Assembly (NCBI RefSeq): GCF_020424085.1 | Contig: NZ_CP080203.1 | Span: 2,356,001 to 2,420,000, forward strand | Length of the DNA: 64,000 nucleotides | Direction: 5' to 3' | From: Mycetocola spongiae | GTDB lineage: Bacteria > Actinomycetota > Actinomycetes > Actinomycetales > Microbacteriaceae | In this document: positions 49,297-58,057 of the stretch, in pieces | How positions within the stretch are numbered: the first letter of the stretch is position 1 | Layout: each line of letters starts with the position of its first letter | The notes under the pieces: model-generated | The model's input: only the letters and a program-made list of their open reading frames with translations | Told to the model about the DNA's origin: nothing | Database searches by the model: none | Program-made: the position numbers and the translations under genes

Positions 49297-49890
49297 ATGG
49301 ACAGTAGGCGCACCCGGGCGTTACGCGGCACGATCGCGGCGTTTTTGGCGACCTTCCTCGCGGCCCTCTCGCACGGGGTGGCCGGGGCGTGTGAGATCTC
49401 GCCCGTGGCGCTGCTCCTGGCGCTGATTTCGGCCACGTTCATCTGCGTGGCACTCTCCGGCAACGGCCTCTCGCGGGTGCGGATCGCGCTCGCGGTGATC
49501 GCCAGCCAGGGCCTCTATCACGTGCTTTTCCTCGCGATTCCCGCCGGGGGAGCCAGCGTGGTGGGGACCCCCGCGCACCACGGACCGGTGCAGCTGATCG
49601 GCACCGGCACGGGCGTCATCAACCATAATTCCCCCGCGATGTGGGCCGCACACGCGCTCGCCGCGGTGGCCACCACCGCCGCACTGATCTTCGGCGAGCG
49701 CGCCGTGCGCACCCTGGTGCGGCTGCTGGCGCTGCTGCTGCGGGCCGCGCACCTGATCGCGCCGCTGCGCCGCAGCTGGCCCGTGCCGATCCCCGCGTCC
49801 GTGCGGCGGATTCCCGCCCGCACGTGTGCCGCCCTCGCCGATTCGCTCTCGCGCCGCGGCCCGCCCGCGCCGGCCGCACTGCCCGCCTAG
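49297..49890 (+). CDS. Membrane protein upstream of ycnI-copC
   Basis: A 197-residue protein with about four membrane helices (residues 12-35, 40-60, 67-90, 120-140) and an Arg/Pro-rich C-terminus. A PAHHGP and HNSPAMWAAH stretch contains several His that could bind metal. It starts at ATG 49297 (MDSRRTRALRG), which follows AGAGGCGAG; a longer frame to 49213 is less likely. The next gene on the strand is a YcnI protein 134 bp away, then CopC, so a copper role is plausible by context only. No family is recognised with confidence. Confidence 0.65.
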   Translation: MDSRRTRALRGTIAAFLATFLAALSHGVAGACEISPVALLLALISATFICVALSGNGLSRVRIALAVIASQGLYHVLFLAIPAGGASVVGTPAHHGPVQLIGTGTGVINHNSPAMWAAHALAAVATTAALIFGERAVRTLVRLLALLLRAAHLIAPLRRSWPVPIPASVRRIPARTCAALADSLSRRGPPAPAALPA

Positions 49891-50024
49891 TCCGCGGTTC
49901 CCCCGGGGTGCCTCCGCCGCACCCCCGCTGCCGGTGATACCGGTATCCGCCGCCCCGTGCCGCGCCCCCTCACGCTCCGGCCCCGCCCGGAGCCCCCCCA
50001 GTCTTTCCCCAATAAGGATTTCCC

Positions 50025-50726
50025 ATGCAGAAAAAAACTCCCCTGATCGTTTCCGGCGCCGTGATCGCCGGTGCCCTCCTTGCCCTCGGCGGCCCGCTCG
50101 CCGCGAGCGCCCACGTGGGGGTCACCCCCTCGGATACGGCGGCCGGCTCCTATAGCCTGCTCACCTTCTCGGTGCCCCACGGCTGCGATGGTTCCGGCAC
50201 CACCGCGGTGAGCATCCAGATCCCCGAGGAGATCAACGGCGTGACCCCCACGGTGAACCCCAATTGGACCGTGACCAAGGACATGGTGGACCTGTCCGAT
50301 CCGATCACCGATGCGCATGGCAACTCGCTGGTGCAGCGCGTGGGCTCGGTCACCTATACCGCCAAGGAGCCCCTGGCCGATGGCTTCCGGGACGCCTTTG
50401 AGCTCTCGCTGCAGCTGCCCGATAGCGCGGGCAAGACCCTGGTATTCCCCACGCTGCAGACCTGTGAGACCGGTTCCACCGACTGGTCCGAGATCGCCGC
50501 CGAGGGCCAGGACGAGCACGACCTGGCCGCACCCGCCCCGAGCGTGACCATCACCGCCGCGAGCGAGGCCCACGGCGAGCACACGGCCACCCCCGAGGCC
50601 GCGCCGGCCGCCGCCGAGCAGGACGTGCTTGCGCGCGTCTTTGGCCTGGGCGGTATCGCCGTGGGTGTGGTGGGAGTGATCGTGGGCACCCTGGGCCTGC
50701 GCGCCCGACGGGAGGCCAAGGCATGA
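50025..50726 (+). CDS. ycnI: YcnI family copper-binding membrane-anchored protein
   Basis: A 233-residue exported protein with the DUF1775/YcnI domain. The signal peptide ends at AASAHVGVTPSD, leaving His as the first mature residue, part of the copper site in this family together with a Glu and a Trp (NPNWTV is the likely Trp). The domain includes LTFSVPHGCDGS, FPTLQTCETGS and IPEEINGVTP. A His-containing linker (EAHGEH) and a C-terminal membrane helix (VFGLGGIAVGVVGVIVGTLG) follow. It is translationally coupled to copC (ATGA at 50723-50726). Role: extracytoplasmic copper handling. Confidence 0.92.
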   Translation: MQKKTPLIVSGAVIAGALLALGGPLAASAHVGVTPSDTAAGSYSLLTFSVPHGCDGSGTTAVSIQIPEEINGVTPTVNPNWTVTKDMVDLSDPITDAHGNSLVQRVGSVTYTAKEPLADGFRDAFELSLQLPDSAGKTLVFPTLQTCETGSTDWSEIAAEGQDEHDLAAPAPSVTITAASEAHGEHTATPEAAPAAAEQDVLARVFGLGGIAVGVVGVIVGTLGLRARREAKA

Positions 50727-51436
50727 GCGCCGCGGTAGTGCGTACCCCCGCGCGGGCCCGCCGCGCGGGTATGGTCCTGGCCGCCGCGGTCCTGGGGCTG
50801 GGTGTTTTTGCCGGTGCGCCCGCCGCGCAGGCCCATAACTATGTGGTGAGCACCAATCCGGAGGCCGATTCCACCCTTACGGAACAGCCCGGGAAGATCG
50901 CCGTCACCACCAATGACAACCTGCTCAGCACGGGCGAGCAAAACGGCGCCAATGCGATGACCATCACGGGCCCCAACGGCGAGTTTTATGGCGATGGCTG
51001 CGTGGCCGTGACCGGTCCCGCGATGATCATGGAGGCCCAGCTGGGTGCGCCCGGCCACTATACGGTGACCTGGCAGGTGGTCTCCACCGATGGCCACCCG
51101 GTCTCGGATGAGTTCGGCTTTGAGTGGCAGCCCGCCGCCGATCAGGAACTCGCCGTGGGCGTCCCGCAGCGGCCGATGTGTGGCGTGGCCGCGGGCGGCG
51201 AATCGCCGAGCGTCTCCACGCCCGCGGCCACCCCCGGGGAGGACTCCTCCGCGGCACCTTCCACCACGGCCCCCTCGGGGATCACCGCCGACCTGGGCTG
51301 GATCCTCGGCGCGATCGGCGTGATCCTCGCCGGTGGCCTCGTGATGCTGGTCCTGCTGCTGCGTCAGCGCCGCCGCGCCGATGTGGAGCGCGAGGCGCGC
51401 ACGCCGGGGGATACCCCGGGCACTACCGGCGCCTAG
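50723..51436 (+). CDS. copC: CopC domain copper-binding protein
   Basis: A 237-residue exported protein. The signal peptide ends at APAAQAHNYVVSTNPEADS, giving an N-terminal His as in the CopC Cu(II) site, and STDGHPVSDEFGF carries the second conserved Asp-His part. The CopC beta-barrel covers about residues 38-145. A Ser/Thr/Pro-rich linker and a C-terminal membrane helix (ITADLGWILGAIGVILAGGL) with a basic tail follow. It starts within the ycnI stop. No CopD domain is fused or seen nearby. A GC-rich hairpin at 51442-51498 follows. Confidence 0.92.
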   Translation: MSAAVVRTPARARRAGMVLAAAVLGLGVFAGAPAAQAHNYVVSTNPEADSTLTEQPGKIAVTTNDNLLSTGEQNGANAMTITGPNGEFYGDGCVAVTGPAMIMEAQLGAPGHYTVTWQVVSTDGHPVSDEFGFEWQPAADQELAVGVPQRPMCGVAAGGESPSVSTPAATPGEDSSAAPSTTAPSGITADLGWILGAIGVILAGGLVMLVLLLRQRRRADVEREARTPGDTPGTTGA

Positions 51437-51441
51437 CGCGA

Positions 51442-51498
51442 GCCTCGGGCCGGGCGGGATCGATACCCACGGGATATCGCCCCCGCCCGGCCCGAGCC
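51442..51498 (+). terminator. Long GC-rich hairpin after copC
   Basis: GCCTCGGGCCGGGCGGG pairs with CCCGCCCGGCCCGAGCC (17 bp) around a loop that itself contains CGAT-ATCG symmetry. It lies between copC and recQ. No T-run follows, so it may be a Rho-independent terminator of the GC-only kind or an mRNA-stabilising element. Confidence 0.6.
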
Positions 51499-51535
51499 GC
51501 TCCCGGCCCCGGGGATACCGGGTAGCCTTAGACAA

Positions 51536-53368
51536 ATGGAGACCTCGAGCGCACCCACGGCCATCGATATCCTGCAGCGCGTATTTGGGTATGACTCGTT
51601 CCGCGGGGATCAGGCGGCCATCGTGGACCGCGTGGTGGCCGGCGGCGATGCCGTGGTGCTGATGCCCACCGGTGGCGGAAAGAGCCTGTGTTATCAGGTG
51701 CCCGCCCTGCTGCGCGAGGGCACGGCGATTGTGGTATCGCCCCTGATCGCCCTGATGCAGGACCAGGTGGATGCGCTGCTCGCCGTGGGAGTGCGTGCAG
51801 CATTTTTGAACTCCAGCCAGGATGCCGCCGAGCGCGAGCGGGTCGAGCGCGCCTATCTGGACGGTGCACTGGACCTGCTCTATGTTGCCCCCGAGCGGTT
51901 GTCCTCGGAGCAGACCAAGCGTTTCCTCGGCAACGGCCATATCTCGCTCTTTGCCATCGATGAGGCGCACTGTGTGGCGCAGTGGGGGCACGATTTCCGG
52001 CCCGATTATCTCGCGCTGAGTGAGCTCGCCGATCGCTGGCCCGATGTGCCGCGGATCGCCCTGACAGCCACCGCCACCGAGGCCACCCACCGCGAGATCA
52101 CCACGCGGCTGCGGATGGAAAACGCCGAACATTTTGTGGCGAGCTTTGACCGGCCCAATATTCAGTACCGGATCGTAAATAAAAACGAGCCGCGCAAGCA
52201 GCTGCTGGAGTTTATCCGCGCCGAGGGTGCCGGCCAGGTGGGCATTATTTATGCGCTGAGCCGCAAGACGGTGGAAAAAACCGCCGAGTTTTTGCAGGCC
52301 AATGGCGTAAATGCGCTGCCGTATCACGCGGGGCTCGACGCGGGCCTGCGCCAGCGCACCCAGGCGCGCTTCCTGCGCGAGGATAACGTGGTGATCGTGG
52401 CCACGATCGCGTTTGGCATGGGCATCGATAAGCCCGATGTGCGTTTTGTGGCCCATATCGATCTGCCCAAGAGCATCGAGGGCTATTACCAGGAGACCGG
52501 GCGCGCGGGTCGCGACGGCGAACCGAGCGTCGCGTGGCTCGCCTATGGCCTCGCCGATGTGGTGCAGCAGCGCCGGATGATCGACGAGTCCCCCGGGGAT
52601 ATGGCCCATCGCCGCCGCCTGTCCGCGCACCTCGACGCGATGCTTGCGCTGTGCGAGACCGTGGAGTGCCGCCGCGTGAATCTGCTGACCTATTTTGGTC
52701 AGCCCTCGCAGCCCTGCGGCAACTGCGATGTATGCCTGACCCCGCCCCAGGTCTGGGACGGCACGGTGCCCGCGCAGAAGCTCATGAGCACAATTGTGCG
52801 CCTGCAGCGCGAACGCAACCAGTCCTTCGGCGCGGGCCAGATCATCGATATTCTGCGCGGCAAGACCACCCCACGCACCACCCAGTGGGGCCATGAGACC
52901 CTCGCCACGTGGGGGATCGGCCAGGATCTCAGCGAGCAGCAGTGGCGCGGTGTTGTCCGCCAGCTTCTCGCGCGCGGCCTGCTGCTGACCACGGGCGAAT
53001 ACGGGACGCTGGCGCTCTCCCAGACCAGCCCCGAGGTGCTCTCGGGCGGTCGTACCGTGCCGATGCGCAGCGAACCCGAGCGCTCGAAATCGCGCGGCGG
53101 CGGCGGTGCCCGGCGCGCCGCGCATCCCGAGCTGGACCCGCGCGATGCCGGGCTCTTTGAGGCGCTGCGGGCCTGGCGCGCGGCCGAGGCCACCGAGCAG
53201 GGGGTGCCCGCCTATATCGTCTTTGGCGATGCCACCCTGCGCCAGGTGGCGGCCGAGCGGCCCACCGAACTCTCCGGGCTGGACGGGGTCACCGGTATCG
53301 GTGAGAAAAAACTCGAAAAATACGGTGCGGGCCTGATCGGCGTTGTCACCGGCTATGAAGGCGAATAG
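51536..53368 (+). CDS. recQ: ATP-dependent DNA helicase RecQ
   Basis: A 610-residue 3'-5' DNA helicase of recombination and replication repair. Motifs are FGYDSFRGDQAAIV (motif 0), MPTGGGKSLCYQVPA (I), FAIDEAHCVAQWGHDFRPDY (II plus aromatic loop), LTATATEAT (III), GIIYALSRKTVE (IV), VATIAFGMGIDKPDVRFV (V) and YYQETGRAGRDG (VI). A zinc-binding Cys set (CETVECRR, QPCGNCDVC), a winged helix and a C-terminal HRDC domain (AYIVFGDATLRQVAAERP) complete the family layout. Start is ATG 51536. zapE follows after six bases. Confidence 0.97.
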   Translation: METSSAPTAIDILQRVFGYDSFRGDQAAIVDRVVAGGDAVVLMPTGGGKSLCYQVPALLREGTAIVVSPLIALMQDQVDALLAVGVRAAFLNSSQDAAERERVERAYLDGALDLLYVAPERLSSEQTKRFLGNGHISLFAIDEAHCVAQWGHDFRPDYLALSELADRWPDVPRIALTATATEATHREITTRLRMENAEHFVASFDRPNIQYRIVNKNEPRKQLLEFIRAEGAGQVGIIYALSRKTVEKTAEFLQANGVNALPYHAGLDAGLRQRTQARFLREDNVVIVATIAFGMGIDKPDVRFVAHIDLPKSIEGYYQETGRAGRDGEPSVAWLAYGLADVVQQRRMIDESPGDMAHRRRLSAHLDAMLALCETVECRRVNLLTYFGQPSQPCGNCDVCLTPPQVWDGTVPAQKLMSTIVRLQRERNQSFGAGQIIDILRGKTTPRTTQWGHETLATWGIGQDLSEQQWRGVVRQLLARGLLLTTGEYGTLALSQTSPEVLSGGRTVPMRSEPERSKSRGGGGARRAAHPELDPRDAGLFEALRAWRAAEATEQGVPAYIVFGDATLRQVAAERPTELSGLDGVTGIGEKKLEKYGAGLIGVVTGYEGE

Positions 53369-53374
53369 GACCCC

Positions 53375-54499
53375 ATGACCCCGCATCCGAGCGATACCCC
53401 CGCAGAACTCTCCCCGGCCGAGGCCATCGCGGCCGAGGCCCAGCGGATCCTGGCCGAGGAGCGCGCCCGCGAGGAGCGCATCCCGGTGCGCGCCCGGGAG
53501 CTGAGCGCCGGGGTGATTGCCCGCGCCGAGGCCGACGGCCTGGTGCTGGATGCGGCCCAGCTTGCGGCCCTGGAACCGCTCAGTGCGGCGCTCGCCGCCG
53601 CGGTGGAGGGCCGTCCCGGGGCGGGGGGCTTTTATCTCTGGGGTGCGGTGGGCCGCGGAAAAACCTGGCTCCTGGACGCCTATGCCGCGCAGCTGCCCAC
53701 CGCGGATCTGCGCCGGGTGCACTTCCACGATTTTTTCCGCGAGCTGGAGCTGGCCACCGCGACCCATTTCCGGCGCGCGGGTGCCGGGGCCGCGGCGCTG
53801 GAGGATGTGCTGCGCGGCGTGAGCGTGCTGGCCTTTGACGAGTTCCACGTGCACGATGTGGGCGATGCCAAGCTGTTTATCCCGTTCCTGGAGTCGCTGG
53901 CCGAGCGCGGGATCACGCTGATCCTGAGCTCAAATTATGCCCCCGAGGGCCTGCTGCCGCACGAGAATTTCCACGATCTTTTTGAGGACAGCATCCGCCT
54001 GCTGGGCGCGCGCCTGGCCGTGGTGGAGATCGGTCCGGGGAAGGACTTCCGGGCCGATGCGGCGCCCGCCGCGCGGGCCACGGGATTTGCCGCGGGCACC
54101 TGGACCACGCTTGAGCGACCCACGGCACCCGATACCGCCGAGCCCGCGCTGATTTCCGCGGGGGGACACCACTTCACCGTGCGCGCCGCCTCCGCCGATA
54201 CCCTGCGCTTTGGCTTCGCCGAGCTGATGGTGGCCGATACCTCCGTATCCGATCTGCTGGTCTGGGCCGATCGCTACCCAACCTGGATTGTGCAGGACGT
54301 GCCCGCGCTGGCCGAGGCCAATCCGCGCGCGCAGCAGCGCTTTGTGAACCTCGTGGATGTGCTGGTGGACCGGGATCGCACGCTGCACGTGCAGGCGCTG
54401 GTGCCGCGCGCGGCCTTCACCGAGGGCGTGGATCTGCCCACCGATATCACCCGCACGATTAGCCGCCTGGGGCTGCTGGGCGAAACCCCGCGCGGCTAG
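53375..54499 (+). CDS. zapE: Cell division ATPase ZapE (AFG1 family)
   Basis: A 374-residue AAA-type ATPase of the AFG1/ZapE family, linked to Z-ring stability in Escherichia coli and widely present in actinobacteria. Walker A is WGAVGRGKTWLLDAY (about residue 90), Walker B is VLAFDEFHVHDVGDA with the family-typical His residues, and sensor-like ILSSNYAPEGLLP follows, then LFEDSIRLLGARLAVVEI. Length fits. It starts six bases after recQ and shares a CTAG at the stop with the convergent small membrane protein gene (54496-54499). Confidence 0.95.
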   Translation: MTPHPSDTPAELSPAEAIAAEAQRILAEERAREERIPVRARELSAGVIARAEADGLVLDAAQLAALEPLSAALAAAVEGRPGAGGFYLWGAVGRGKTWLLDAYAAQLPTADLRRVHFHDFFRELELATATHFRRAGAGAAALEDVLRGVSVLAFDEFHVHDVGDAKLFIPFLESLAERGITLILSSNYAPEGLLPHENFHDLFEDSIRLLGARLAVVEIGPGKDFRADAAPAARATGFAAGTWTTLERPTAPDTAEPALISAGGHHFTVRAASADTLRFGFAELMVADTSVSDLLVWADRYPTWIVQDVPALAEANPRAQQRFVNLVDVLVDRDRTLHVQALVPRAAFTEGVDLPTDITRTISRLGLLGETPRG

Positions 54500-54690
54500 C
54501 CGCCCCGCGTCGGGCGCGGTTTCCTCAGATAGCGCCGCGCCAGGAGCCCGCCGCCCACGTTAAAGGCGCAGCTCAGGAGTAAAAGAAGCACGGTCCGCGC
54601 GGCCGAGGGCTCGGGGTAAATAACGTTGGCGAAGAGGAGTAGGAGGCTCACCCCGGCCACCAGATAGCCGATCGCATACAGAAAACGCAT
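54496..54690 (-). CDS. Small two-helix membrane protein
   Basis: A 64-residue protein with two helices (residues about 4-24 and 33-52) joined by a short VIYPEPSAAR loop, ending in a basic tail (RRYLRKPRP). The ATG at 54690 is preceded by GGGGGAG, a good ribosome site, which supports it as a real gene. No family is recognised. Its TAG stop overlaps the zapE stop through CTAG. Confidence 0.7.
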   Translation of the reverse strand: MRFLYAIGYLVAGVSLLLLFANVIYPEPSAARTVLLLLLSCAFNVGGGLLARRYLRKPRPTRGG

Positions 54691-54922
54691 TATCGCTCCC
54701 CCGGTGGTTATGACGTGACATCACCCTAGCCCGGGCCGCCGCGCACCCGCGCATATTTGGCGGTATCCCACGGAGGCCGCGCTCGCCGTTAGTGGGGTTC
54801 CCACAGGAATACCCAATCGCCCCGCGCACCGTTTGTAGCCGGGGCACGGGATATTTCCCTCCCGGCATCCCGGAACGTAGCGTGGGACCACGATAATGAT
54901 GTCCGGAAAGGCAAGGTTTGTG

Positions 54923-56980
54923 ATGTCAGCTACGACCACCAACACCCCGTCACCCGTTGATGCGGCCCGGGCCGCGGTAGACCTCTCGGTGTTGAACACC
55001 GCCCTACTGGGAACCTGGCCCGAGGCCCGGCAGCACTCGCGCGATTTGAGCGCCCGTCCGGAGATGCAGCGCGATGACAGCCTCGCGATGGCCGAGCACC
55101 GCGAGCGTGTTCTGGGCCAGCTGAAGCTGCTGGTGGCCGATGGCCAGGTGCACGCCGCGTTCCCCAAATCGGTGGGTGGTGGCGAAAACCACGGCGCGAA
55201 TATCGCGGGCTTTGAGGAGCTGGTCACGGCCGATCCCTCGATGCAGATTAAGGCGGGCGTGCAGTGGGGCCTATTTGGTTCCGCGGTGATGCACCTCGGC
55301 ACCGAGGAGCACCATAAGAAGTGGCTGCCCGGCATCATGAGCCTGGAGATCCCCGGCGTTTTTGCGATGACCGAGACCGGCCACGGCTCGGATGTGGCCT
55401 CGATCGGCACCACCGCCACCTACGATCCCGCCACCGAGGAGTTCATCGTGAACACCCCGTTCCGCGGGGCGTGGAAGGACTATCTGGGCAACGCCGCCAA
55501 GCACGGAATCGCCGGGGTGCTTTTTGCGCAGCTGATCACCAATAACGTCAACCACGGTGTGCACGCGTTTTATATCGATATCCGCGATGCCGAGGGCAAT
55601 TTCCTGCCGGGAGTGGGCGGCGAGGACGACGGCCAAAAGGGCGGATTAAACGGCATCGATAACGGCCGCCTCCATTTCAGCAATGTGCGCATCCCGCGCA
55701 CCAATCTGCTTAACCGCTACGGCGATGTGGCCGCGGACGGCACCTATAGTTCGCCGATCGCGAGCCCCGGCCGCCGCTTCTTCACGATGCTCGGCACGCT
55801 GGTGCAGGGTCGCGTCTCGCTCGACGGTGCCGCCACCGCCGCGAGCGCCGTAGCCCTCCAGATCGCGATCATCTATGGCACGCAGCGCCGCCAGTTTAAC
55901 GCCGCCTCGGAAACGGATGAGGAGGTGCTACTTGACTATCAGCGCCACCAGCGCCGCCTGATCCCCCTGCTGGCCCAGACCTATGCGCAAAACTTCGCGC
56001 ATGATCGCCTGCTCGTAAAATTCGACGGCGTATTCAGTGGTAAGCACGATACCGATGACGATCGTCAGGACCTGGAGACGCTCGCCGCGGCCCTGAAATC
56101 TCTCTCCACCTGGAACGCCCTGGACACCATCCAGGAGGCCCGCGAGGCCTGCGGCGGTGCCGGGTTCCTCACCGAGAACCGGCTCACGGGTCTGCGCGCC
56201 GACCTGGATGTATATGTCACATTTGAGGGCGATAACACCGTGCTCCTGCAGCTCGTGGCCAAGCGCCTGCTCGGCGATTATGCGCGCAAGTTTAAGGGTG
56301 CGGGCGGCGCCGACCTGGCAAAATTTGCGGTGGGTCAGGCCGCCGATCGTGCCTTCCACGGCTCGGGCCTGCGCCGCCTCGGCCAGAACGTGGCCGACCT
56401 CGGTTCGGTGGCCCGCTCGGTGGGGCATGTGCGCGAGGAAAACGAGCAGCGCCAGCTGCTGACCGATCGGGTCGAGACCATGATCGGCGAGGTGGCCGGC
56501 CGGCTGCGTCCCGCCGCCAAGCTGGATAAGGCCGCCGCGGCCGAGCTGTTTAATACCCAGCAAAACGAGCTGATCGAGGCCGCCCGCGCCCATGCCGAGC
56601 TGCTGCAGTGGGAGTCCTTCACCGATGCGCTGGCCGGAATCACCGATCCCGGAACCCATACGGTGGTCACGTGGCTGCGCGATCTCTTTGGGCTGTCCCT
56701 GATCGAGAAGCATGCCGCGTGGTACCTCATCAACGGCCGGCTCTCGCCCGCCAGGGCCCAGGCCGTGACCGCCTATATCGATCGGCTCGTGGCGCGCCTG
56801 CGCCCGCACGCCCTCGACCTCGTGAACGCCTTTGGCTATACCCAGGATCACCTGCGGGCGAAGGTGACCTCGGGGGCCGAGCGCGAGCGGCAGGACGAGG
56901 CGCGCGCGTATTATCGCGATCTGCGCGCGTCCGGTGCGGCCCCCGTGGACGAAAAAACCCTGATTAAAAAGCAGCGTTAA
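54923..56980 (+). CDS. Acyl-CoA oxidase/dehydrogenase family protein
   Basis: A 685-residue FAD enzyme of the acyl-CoA oxidase type, oxidising acyl-CoA to trans-2-enoyl-CoA. It has the oxidase-like layout: PSMQIKAGVQWGLFGSAVMHLG, GVFAMTETGHGSDVASIGTT (FAD and substrate binding), DNGRLHFSNVRIPRTNLLNR, LVQGRVSLDGAATAASAVAL, EACGGAGFLTENRLTGLRAD with the position of the catalytic Glu nearby (VTFEGDNTVLLQLVAKRLL), and a long C-terminal helical domain. Length (about 660-700) fits oxidases rather than 380-residue dehydrogenases. I chose ATG 54923 after GGCAAGG over an ATG at 54896. Single gene with its own terminator. Confidence 0.9.
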   Translation: MSATTTNTPSPVDAARAAVDLSVLNTALLGTWPEARQHSRDLSARPEMQRDDSLAMAEHRERVLGQLKLLVADGQVHAAFPKSVGGGENHGANIAGFEELVTADPSMQIKAGVQWGLFGSAVMHLGTEEHHKKWLPGIMSLEIPGVFAMTETGHGSDVASIGTTATYDPATEEFIVNTPFRGAWKDYLGNAAKHGIAGVLFAQLITNNVNHGVHAFYIDIRDAEGNFLPGVGGEDDGQKGGLNGIDNGRLHFSNVRIPRTNLLNRYGDVAADGTYSSPIASPGRRFFTMLGTLVQGRVSLDGAATAASAVALQIAIIYGTQRRQFNAASETDEEVLLDYQRHQRRLIPLLAQTYAQNFAHDRLLVKFDGVFSGKHDTDDDRQDLETLAAALKSLSTWNALDTIQEAREACGGAGFLTENRLTGLRADLDVYVTFEGDNTVLLQLVAKRLLGDYARKFKGAGGADLAKFAVGQAADRAFHGSGLRRLGQNVADLGSVARSVGHVREENEQRQLLTDRVETMIGEVAGRLRPAAKLDKAAAAELFNTQQNELIEAARAHAELLQWESFTDALAGITDPGTHTVVTWLRDLFGLSLIEKHAAWYLINGRLSPARAQAVTAYIDRLVARLRPHALDLVNAFGYTQDHLRAKVTSGAERERQDEARAYYRDLRASGAAPVDEKTLIKKQR

Positions 56981-56997
56981 CCCCGACCGGGATATGA

Positions 56998-57036
56998 GGG
57001 GTCGTCATCCGATCGGATGACGACCCCGTTTTATTT
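56998..57036 (+). terminator. Terminator after the acyl-CoA oxidase gene
   Basis: GGGGTCGTCATCC pairs perfectly with GGATGACGACCCC around GATC and is followed by GTTTTATTT. It lies 18 bp after the stop. Confidence 0.93.
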
Positions 57037-57088
57037 CTGGCCCCGAGGGGGGACGCGGCCGGGAATCCCCCCTGGATACGCTGTCAAT

Positions 57089-58057
57089 ATGATCGAAGCA
57101 AATCTCCTGACCAAGCAGTACGGACCGAAAAAAGCGGTCGATGCGGTCTCATTCTCGGTACGCCCGGGTATGGTTACCGGCTTCCTCGGCCCCAATGGTG
57201 CCGGCAAGTCCACCACGATGCGCATGATCGTGGGGCTCGACCGTCCCACCGCGGGCTCCGTTACCGTCAACGGCAAGCCCTATCGCGACCACGCCTCGCC
57301 GCTGCACGAGGTTGGTGTGCTCCTCGACGCCAAGGCCGTGCACACCGGGCGCAGCGCCTATAACCACCTCCTCGCCCTCGCGGCCACCCACGGCATCGGC
57401 CGCGGCCGCGTGCGCGAGGTCATTGAACTTACCGGCCTGGGGGCCGTGGCCAATAAGCGCGTGGGCGGTTTTTCGCTCGGCATGGGCCAGCGCCTGGGCA
57501 TCGCCGCCGCACTGCTTGGCGACCCGAAGACCCTGATCCTGGACGAGCCCGTGAACGGCCTCGACCCCGAGGGTGTGCGCTGGGTCCGCCAGCTTGTTCG
57601 CGGACTCGCCGCCGAGGGCCGCACCGTGTTGCTCTCGAGCCACCTGATGAGCGAGATGGCCCTGACCGCCGATCACCTGATCGTGCTGGGCAAGGGCCGC
57701 GTCATCGCGGATGCCCCCGTGTCCCAGATCATCGCCGGGTCCACCCATGAGAGCGTGCGCGTGATTAGCCCGCGCGCCCTGGAACTCGCCGCCGCCCTGG
57801 AACGCTCGGGTGCGCCCGAGGCCGGCGCCCCCGCGGGCTCGCTCCTGATTAATACCGTCGGCGCCCAGGAGCTCAGCATCATGGGTCTGTCCGCGGCCGC
57901 CGTGGGAGATGCCGCAGCGGTGCTGGGCATCTCGATTCACGAACTCTCCCCGATTAAGGCCTCGCTTGAGGAGGCCTATATGGAACTCACCGCGGACGAT
58001 GTGGAATACCGCACCGGCTCCACCGCACCCCACGCCGGACCGGAGGGCACCCGATGA
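57089..58057 (+). CDS. ABC-2 type transporter ATP-binding protein
   Basis: A 322-residue ATPase. Walker A is GPNGAGKSTTMRM, Q-loop area VGVLLDAKAVHTGRSAYNH, signature FSLGMGQRLGIAAALLG (SLGMGQ, as in bacitracin/lantibiotic-type exporters), Walker B LILDEPVNGLDPEGVRW, and the switch SSHLMSEMALTADH. The C-terminal 100 residues are a variable domain. It pairs with the permease at 58054 (ATGA overlap). The cargo is unknown; such pairs often export or protect against peptides. ATG 57089 follows the terminator by about 50 bp. Confidence 0.9.
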   Translation: MIEANLLTKQYGPKKAVDAVSFSVRPGMVTGFLGPNGAGKSTTMRMIVGLDRPTAGSVTVNGKPYRDHASPLHEVGVLLDAKAVHTGRSAYNHLLALAATHGIGRGRVREVIELTGLGAVANKRVGGFSLGMGQRLGIAAALLGDPKTLILDEPVNGLDPEGVRWVRQLVRGLAAEGRTVLLSSHLMSEMALTADHLIVLGKGRVIADAPVSQIIAGSTHESVRVISPRALELAAALERSGAPEAGAPAGSLLINTVGAQELSIMGLSAAAVGDAAAVLGISIHELSPIKASLEEAYMELTADDVEYRTGSTAPHAGPEGTR

